In this document: in pieces, positions 43,271 to 47,483 of the stretch
Layout: each line of letters opens with the position of its first letter
Numbering within the stretch: the stretch's first letter is position 1
From: JBALVT01 sp045110675
GTDB lineage: Bacteria; Pseudomonadota; Gammaproteobacteria; Pseudomonadales; Halieaceae
Direction of reading: 5' to 3'
Assembly: GCA_045110675.1 (NCBI GenBank)
Contig: JBGCGJ010000013.1
Location: forward strand, 1-47,483
DNA: 47,483 nucleotides
Program-made: the position numbers and the translations under genes
Notes under the pieces: generated by a model
Database searches by the model: none
Seen by the model: only the letters and a program-made list of their open reading frames with translations
What the model was told of the DNA's origin: nothing

Positions 43271-44983
43271 CTACCTGAATATCCCATCACCAAAACTGAT
43301 CCCCACTTCCACACACCAAATACTTAGAGAGTTAAAACTGTCTAAGCTCACGTTGTCTGGAACGTCTATAGTGAGTGTAGTGTTGTCGTAACTAGGTCCT
43401 ACCAGGTCGGGGCTGATCGCAACTGCGTTAGGCCCGAAATAATTGCCATCTACTCCGGTGTATGCCTGTACCACAATGCCCCGGCCATCGTAGGTGAAGT
43501 TCTCAATCTCGATAGTACAGTTATCTACAATGGTCGCAGTTCCGCTGACATCGTGTTGCCGGGTGATCAATGTGGCTGATTGGCCTACTTTAGGGTGATC
43601 TGCTCCGCAGCCACTTGCGCCGGTATCGCCGCCGGTGTCTCCGCCACCTCCACCGTCACCGCCGGTATTTGCGTCCTCGCCCTGTGATACATAGGCAATG
43701 ACGTCGAGCAGTTCTGGATCGCTGAGCCGATTGCTACCCCAAAATGGCATGATGCCGCCTGTTAATCCTTCATACACACCGCTATTTGCTCTGCCGCTGC
43801 GACGCACTCTGTTGGCGATCAACGCTGGATCGATGCCAAAGCCGACGATGGGAGGCGCCTGAATACTGCCGGCGCCGTCGGTGGCGTGGCAACCTGCACA
43901 GGTCTCGTTGAACAAACTGCGCCCGTTTTGAGCATCTCCACCGGAGAGGTCTGCGGGTATTTCGGCAATCTGGATATCAACAACCTCGGCTTCTCCCGGT
44001 GCTGCACGTTGCTCCAGCCAGTCTGAGAGCGCGAGCCAATCCGGGCTTGATTCCGTCCACAGGTCGGCATTCATCCATTCGTCCCGGCAGGAATTTACCG
44101 CGTCTAGCATCTCGGTCAGCTGCCCATTTTTGTAGCTGGGACGACGGGTTGAACTGCCCAGGGGGTGCCCCGCTCGCCGAATTCCGTTGCTTGAGGGCTC
44201 CACGACAGCATGGCAGGACGCGCAAGTGAAGCTATTCCCGGTCGGCTGGGTGAATCGATACACCATCTCACCGCTACGAGGAGCGCCCGACTCGATCACT
44301 GCGTTTGCCATCTGGCGAAGCGTGAAGGTCTCCGCTCCTGCCAGTAGTGCATCTTCGAAGTCTGCCAACACCGCTGCGTCCACACGAAGTACATCTCGAT
44401 CAAATAGCTGGCTCCACTCCAAAAGATCGCGATAATTCACTTTGTTGTCGTCGGTAATATCGCTGACCAGTCGTTTTGCCAACAGGTTCAGTTGTAACCT
44501 GAGATCTACAGTGGTGAGGTTTGACAGCCTGGGGGACAGATACTGATATACGACCTCGGTCAACACCGATACTTGTACGCCTGCTTTCTTGAGGTCTTTA
44601 CCCGTTGCTATCGTATGCCAATCGGATAGCACCGGAGTGCCTGTGGCATCGGTAGCCAGATCCTGGTCAGTATCGAAATCTTCCCCGCCACTGGCGGTTA
44701 GTAAGTAATATCGATTGTTTTTGAATTTTTTGACGTCTGCGCTGACTACGCCCAGCAGAACCAGGCGATTGAAATCGTTGAAACTGTCCAGTGTCTCCTG
44801 CCCAAGTATTGCCAGCAGGATGGACGAATCCCAGCTATTCGCCTGGGTAATCGAGGGTTCTTGGTTAATCTCCGACACAGTCACCGAAGCTGCCGCTACA
44901 GGTCCTTTAATCTGGGCTTGATAGCAACCCGATAAGATCACTAGAGAAAGTAGTATCAGAGTGATGGTGCGTGTCGAAGTCAT
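43271..44983 (-). CDS. Diheme cytochrome c lipoprotein with DM13 domain
   Basis: 570-aa lipoprotein: lipobox LSGC with Cys20. Residues 40-240 have no recognised fold. Two haem motifs follow, CASCH at 254-258 and CAGCH at 362-366, the second within a standard cytochrome c domain that ends with GIMPFWGSNRLSDPELLDVIAYVSQG. A Gly/Asp linker (about 445-460) leads to a C-terminal DM13 domain (about 465-570) with HDVSGTATIVDNCTIEIENFTYDG and the diagnostic SIWCVEVGISFGDG. DM13 is predicted to be a redox or electron-transfer domain using the conserved Cys. This suggests an electron-transfer protein facing the periplasm or cell surface. Confidence 0.88.
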   Translation of the reverse strand: MTSTRTITLILLSLVILSGCYQAQIKGPVAAASVTVSEINQEPSITQANSWDSSILLAILGQETLDSFNDFNRLVLLGVVSADVKKFKNNRYYLLTASGGEDFDTDQDLATDATGTPVLSDWHTIATGKDLKKAGVQVSVLTEVVYQYLSPRLSNLTTVDLRLQLNLLAKRLVSDITDDNKVNYRDLLEWSQLFDRDVLRVDAAVLADFEDALLAGAETFTLRQMANAVIESGAPRSGEMVYRFTQPTGNSFTCASCHAVVEPSSNGIRRAGHPLGSSTRRPSYKNGQLTEMLDAVNSCRDEWMNADLWTESSPDWLALSDWLEQRAAPGEAEVVDIQIAEIPADLSGGDAQNGRSLFNETCAGCHATDGAGSIQAPPIVGFGIDPALIANRVRRSGRANSGVYEGLTGGIMPFWGSNRLSDPELLDVIAYVSQGEDANTGGDGGGGGDTGGDTGASGCGADHPKVGQSATLITRQHDVSGTATIVDNCTIEIENFTYDGRGIVVQAYTGVDGNYFGPNAVAISPDLVGPSYDNTTLTIDVPDNVSLDSFNSLSIWCVEVGISFGDGIFR

Positions 44984-45250
44984 TTTATACTCTTCTTTTT
45001 ATCAACAGCATTTTTGAGACTAATCTGAGCAAAAAGTTCCCTCGTGCTGCTGCCAACAAAACACCCCTCCAGGCACAATGGGATACACAATTGCGGTGAA
45101 ATCATTCACAATTGCCGCGCAGACCTCGCACACTGTTTGCCATTAAGCAGCTTCTGAACTTATCGAAACTGCGCTGCCGCCGTTGACGGGGCAGTTTGAG
45201 GCATCAAAAGAGAGTCTGCAAATACACCACAGTAAGCCTTGGAGAGAGGA
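44984..45250. promoter_or_regulatory. Divergent promoter region with repeated motif
   Basis: Between the cytochrome and ketoacyl synthase genes, CACAATTGC occurs twice as a direct repeat (45086-45094, 45107-45115), 21 nt apart, which is two helical turns. Overlapping it is an inverted repeat GTGAA-N4-TTCAC (45096-45109). A regulator site is plausible; no promoter hexamers are clear. Confidence 0.4.
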
Positions 45251-46180
45251 ATGATTGGCATAAAAGCAATTGCTGGATATTTGCCCGAACAGCGGGTCAG
45301 CAATGTCGATCGTGCCGAAGAGGCTGGTAAAGACGAAAATTTCATCGTAGACAAAGTGGGCTTTACCTCCCTGCTGCGCAAAAGTGATGATGAAGATACC
45401 TCCGATCTCTGTGTTAAGGCTTTTGAGGCGCTGGTCGCCAAGATGCCGGATATAGAGCGTGAGAAGATCGACTGTCTCATCGTAGTCACCCAGAACCCAG
45501 ATGGCTCTGGTTTGCCTCATACATCCGCGATAGTGCAGCACAAACTGGGTTTGTCAGAAGATGTGGCGGCTTTTGATGTGTCGCTGGGTTGTTCCGGGTT
45601 CGTTTACGCGCTGGATATTATTCAGTCTTTTATGAATGCACAGGATCTGCAGCACGGACTATTGTTTACCTCGGACCCCTATTCAAAGGTCATTGATCCG
45701 CAAGACTACAATACGGAGTTGCTGTTTGGTGATGCGGCTGCGGTTGCTTACATCGCGGAAGACCCGGTTTTTATCTCCAAAAAATCTACTTTTTCGACCA
45801 ATGCCAAGCTGTCTCATTCGATCAAGGTGGATGAAGCGACGGGAATACTTTCGATGTTGGGAAACAACGTTTTTAAGTTTGCTGTATCGAAGGTTCCCCC
45901 ACAAATTGAAAAGTGTCTCGAGATAAACGGCATGGATAAAGACGATATAGACCTGTATCTACTGCATCAAGGCAGCAAGTACATTGTCGATAATCTCGTT
46001 CCCGCTCTGGACGTGGATGCGAGCAAAGTACCGTTCCTGGCCGCAGAGACAGGCAACACGGTATCATCCTCTATCCCGCTGATGCTTGAGCACTACATGG
46101 ATACGCAGGAAAAAAATATTCTGATCTCGGGGTTTGGTGTTGGCCTTTCCTGGGCCACATCGGTTCTTGAACGCACTTAA
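45251..46180 (+). CDS. Ketoacyl-ACP synthase III (FabH-like)
   Basis: 309-aa cytoplasmic thiolase-fold enzyme that condenses an acyl-CoA with malonyl-ACP, or transfers an acyl group. The catalytic residues are in place: Cys114 (SLGCSGF), His239 (LLHQGSKYI) and Asn269 (ETGNTVSSS), matching FabH Cys112/His244/Asn274. It lacks the usual AN after HQ, as do many specialised KAS III homologues outside primary fatty acid synthesis. ATG 45251 follows a strong GGAG at six bases; upstream in-frame TTG 45239 is unlikely. It is followed 24 nt later by an acyl carrier protein. Confidence 0.92.
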   Translation: MIGIKAIAGYLPEQRVSNVDRAEEAGKDENFIVDKVGFTSLLRKSDDEDTSDLCVKAFEALVAKMPDIEREKIDCLIVVTQNPDGSGLPHTSAIVQHKLGLSEDVAAFDVSLGCSGFVYALDIIQSFMNAQDLQHGLLFTSDPYSKVIDPQDYNTELLFGDAAAVAYIAEDPVFISKKSTFSTNAKLSHSIKVDEATGILSMLGNNVFKFAVSKVPPQIEKCLEINGMDKDDIDLYLLHQGSKYIVDNLVPALDVDASKVPFLAAETGNTVSSSIPLMLEHYMDTQEKNILISGFGVGLSWATSVLERT

Positions 46181-46204
46181 TTTTATAATAAGAGGAGTAG
46201 CTGG

Positions 46205-46462
46205 ATGTTTACGCTGGATGAGTTTCGCGACGCGACAAGGGCCGGAATTAAAAAAGTGCTTAAGAAAAAGGAAGAGGTCACGATCGGCGATGACGATGAT
46301 TTTGGCGACTACGGTCTGGACTCCTTGACCGGTATTAGCCTGGTTCTTGAAGTGGAGTCCGCGTTAGATATCGATTTGGGTGAATTCGACATCGACGAGG
46401 CCAATACGATAAATCTGTTCTATGCCAAGGTAGTAAGAGTGCTTGAAGAATTTGATGATTGA
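46205..46462 (+). CDS. Acyl carrier protein
   Basis: 85-aa acidic four-helix carrier protein. The 4'-phosphopantetheine site is Ser40 in YGLDSLTGISL. It differs from housekeeping AcpP in its basic segment near the start (KKVLKKKEEV), so it is probably dedicated to the neighbouring KAS III. AGGAG precedes ATG 46205. With the KAS III gene it forms a two-gene operon that may deliver an acyl group to an envelope polymer or small molecule. Confidence 0.93.
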   Translation: MFTLDEFRDATRAGIKKVLKKKEEVTIGDDDDFGDYGLDSLTGISLVLEVESALDIDLGEFDIDEANTINLFYAKVVRVLEEFDD

Positions 46463-46476
46463 AAAGCTTAGCCTGA

Positions 46477-46500
46477 CTAGTTACTTGCTTGGGTAACTAG
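46477..46500. terminator. Inverted repeat between convergent genes
   Basis: An 8-bp stem CTAGTTAC/GTAACTAG with an 8-nt loop lies after the acyl carrier protein and overlaps the stop codon of the minus-strand gene. It has no T tract; it may be a weak bidirectional terminator. Confidence 0.4.
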
Positions 46501-47483
46501 GACTCTTTGCGCCAGGAACGAGTCTGTTCCGATTTAGCTAAAACCTCTTTTAGATCCTTTGGATTTTGCTGTATATAGCGCTCCCGATCTTTGCGGCTAC
46601 GCTCAATATACGAGTCAATATTTTTACTAGTCACCCGCTGTCCAAAATCTTCATAACGCTCGCCGCCTGTCCCCAGAAGCACATTCTGCATGAGGTCACC
46701 GGTCGCCCGGCTAACGTGGCTGGGGTCCAGATGCCACTTCATGCGCGTTGTTTTATCTTTGGATGAGGGCACCGATTCAGTGGTTATTGAGTTGTACCCA
46801 GTAAAATCCCAAATGGGGTAGGGCGGCTCACCCAGTTTTGCGGCCTCGTCTTCAATTAGCTGAACAACGTCTTTCTTCCACAACTCGAAATCGTCCCAGA
46901 TATCCACCGCCCGCATAGATTCTGCCAGACGCGCGTGAAATGGCATGAAGCCAAGTGTCACTTCGATACCTGAGCGGTGGGCATCTGCAATAATTCTTTG
47001 TAGGTATACCAGGTTGGAGGAACCATCCTCACGCTGCATGGCGAATTTCTTTGCGGGGTTGGGGTACCAGGTGATTGTCATATATTGTTTTTCGATCTGC
47101 CGAAACACTCCGCGCTGAGATTTCCTGGGTTGAGGGTCATTGATCCAGAAACCGCTGGGTGTCAGCGTTGATTTATACAGTTCTTCGCGGGCGATTTTCC
47201 CCTGGGCCAGTACTGTATTCCAGCTCTCATAGAGCATTTCGAAAGAAATGAGGGACGTCAGTGTATCTTTGAAAAACCGAATTGGATAACCGCGATTATT
47301 TTCAAATTCCGGGGTAACCGCCAAACGCTCTTCGTACCGGCTGATGTGTCCCGAGGTAGGGCGCTGGACCATGTGAACGTTAAACATGTAGAAATCCAGC
47401 ATCAACAGGATTTTTTTCGGCGCACCGCTGGCTTTGGCATGTTGATAATTGCGCCATAGTAAGTAGGCGGTGCTGCCTGCCAT
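46497..47483 (-). CDS. SGNH-hydrolase-like protein, 5' end outside window
   Basis: The visible 328 residues are the C-terminal part; the frame is open to the window edge and the first Met there is probably internal. KKILLMLDFYMFN and the C-terminal KWHLDPSHVSRATGDLMQNVLLG recall the proteins paired with MBOAT acyltransferases in exopolysaccharide modification, and LDPSH fits the Asp-x-x-His end of the SGNH catalytic set. The nucleophilic Ser block would lie upstream and is not seen. The C-terminal 50 residues are charged and helical. Convergent with the KAS III/ACP pair, it supports an acyl-modification locus; this is inference from partial sequence. Confidence 0.6.
   Translation of the reverse strand: MAGSTAYLLWRNYQHAKASGAPKKILLMLDFYMFNVHMVQRPTSGHISRYEERLAVTPEFENNRGYPIRFFKDTLTSLISFEMLYESWNTVLAQGKIAREELYKSTLTPSGFWINDPQPRKSQRGVFRQIEKQYMTITWYPNPAKKFAMQREDGSSNLVYLQRIIADAHRSGIEVTLGFMPFHARLAESMRAVDIWDDFELWKKDVVQLIEDEAAKLGEPPYPIWDFTGYNSITTESVPSSKDKTTRMKWHLDPSHVSRATGDLMQNVLLGTGGERYEDFGQRVTSKNIDSYIERSRKDRERYIQQNPKDLKEVLAKSEQTRSWRKES

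Overview
The window reads as chromosomal DNA of a free-living, aerobic, probably marine gammaproteobacterium. The gene content (TonB receptor with sulfatase and DUF3604 protein, phytanoyl-CoA dioxygenase family enzyme, DUF1800/DUF1501 pair, DM13 cytochrome, RhlE) resembles the OM60/NOR5 (Halieaceae) and related Cellvibrionales. This placement is inferred from gene content; no phylogenetic marker was compared. Coding density is high and most starts have a visible GGAG-type ribosome site. I see no insertion sequence, integrase or CRISPR array.

Layout. 1-286: 3' end of a tRNA (probably Ser), a perfect terminator hairpin, then further stem-loops. 287-5600 (minus): RND efflux permease and adaptor, an AhpD/CMD-type CxxC protein, and a small four-helix membrane protein. 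5739-8353 (plus): an atypical SDR and the DEAD-box helicase RhlE. 8472-10374: a low-GC pair, a BioF2/FemAB-like GNAT and a glutaminyl cyclase-like propeller without a signal peptide. 10469-15186: DUF1800 lipoprotein, DUF1501 protein, then an ECF sigma factor, a one-helix probable anti-sigma factor and a Spy/CnrX-like periplasmic protein.

15275-25569 is a large peptide-amidoligase locus. It holds a circularly permuted ATP-grasp protein, an alpha-E protein, a transglutaminase-DUF2126 protein, a second ATP-grasp fused to alpha-E, and two more transglutaminase-fold proteins. Two ATP-grasp/alpha-E sets and three intact Cys-His-Asp triads sit together, with an internal promoter candidate between the two halves. 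Such clusters are predicted to make and trim or transfer peptides; the product is unknown.

25593-34175 looks like a scavenging module. A TetR regulator is divergent from a PhyH-type dioxygenase, with two tandem palindromic operators over the promoter. A TonB-dependent receptor, a membrane-anchored DUF3604 protein and a type I sulfatase follow. 34310-43168 is a possible envelope-assembly locus: NHL propeller, TPR plus CsgG-like protein, a 1136-residue secreted protein with a cysteine-rich C-terminal domain, and a FlgT/CsgG-like protein that overlaps it by 4 nt. This is the least explained and probably most novel part of the window.

43271-47483: a diheme cytochrome c/DM13 lipoprotein (minus), a FabH-like ketoacyl synthase with its own acyl carrier protein (plus), and a 5'-truncated SGNH-like protein (minus), consistent with an acyl-modification locus continuing beyond the window.
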